Shown piece after piece: positions 12,565 through 12,630 of a stretch of DNA of 12,630 bases; the first letter of the stretch is position 1; each line of letters opens with the position of its first letter. Under the pieces are notes generated by a model. It saw only the letters and a list, made by a program, of their open reading frames with translations, made no database searches and was not told where the DNA came from. The DNA comes from Lachnospiraceae bacterium (lineage in GTDB: Bacteria; Bacillota_A; Clostridia; Lachnospirales; Lachnospiraceae). The DNA lies in NCBI GenBank assembly GCA_017516285.1, contig JAFXDD010000023.1, positions 1 to 12,630 on the forward strand, written 5' to 3'. The position numbers were made by a program, and so were the translations under genes.

Positions 12565-12630
12565 ATGGAATCCTCCTTTTCCTAATGCAGGCTCTGCTAG
12601 CCCTATTTTCTTACACACCTAAAATTTATA

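Overview
The window looks like chromosomal DNA of a spore-forming Clostridia species, most likely Lachnospiraceae. The reasons are moderate GC, strong AGGAGG-type ribosome sites, sigma-A-like promoters, a Spo0A-type DNA-binding domain, and a LytTR/DUF3021 pair. No rRNA, tRNA, CRISPR array or transposase is visible. Nearly every gene is on the minus strand, so the text below runs from low to high coordinates, which is against transcription for most units.

Layout. (1) 1-1978: 5' part of a large lipoprotein gene that runs off the left edge, with its own promoter just beyond rtcB. (2) 2057-3196: RNA ligase RtcB. Upstream of it lies about 390 bp of unusual leader DNA (3197-3618) holding, in transcription order: a consensus promoter, a 12-bp inverted repeat over the -10 box, a 23-codon ORF with a perfect Shine-Dalgarno, an antiterminator/terminator-like pair, and a 153-nt element that folds into a three-way junction. 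(3) 3673-4475: a membrane-anchored XRE regulator and a small two-helix membrane protein, each with a promoter. (4) 4589-8824: a six-gene operon reading LytTR regulator, DUF3021 membrane protein, ABC ATPase, ABC-2 permease, acyltransferase-3, small membrane protein, with a promoter at one end and tandem terminators at the other. (5) 8980-10275: a stand-alone Spo0A C-terminal domain protein, divergent from an XRE/S24-like repressor whose protease residues look lost. They share a 141-bp control region. (6) 10373-12564: an S66 (LD-carboxypeptidase/MccF-like) peptidase, a palindromic cluster with two identical TGGACAT-N21-ATGTCCA sites, a RimJ/RimL-type acetyltransferase, and a small unknown protein.

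How the genes may work together. The LytTR operon looks like a self-regulated export or envelope-modification module. The Spo0A-like and S24-like genes have the geometry of a two-gene switch. The S66 and GNAT genes resemble the two enzyme types used against microcin C-like compounds, but this is only suggestive. The best candidate for something undescribed is the rtcB leader, where a leader peptide, an attenuator and a branched RNA stand in front of an RNA-repair ligase. A mobile-element (MITE) origin of the branched part has not been excluded.
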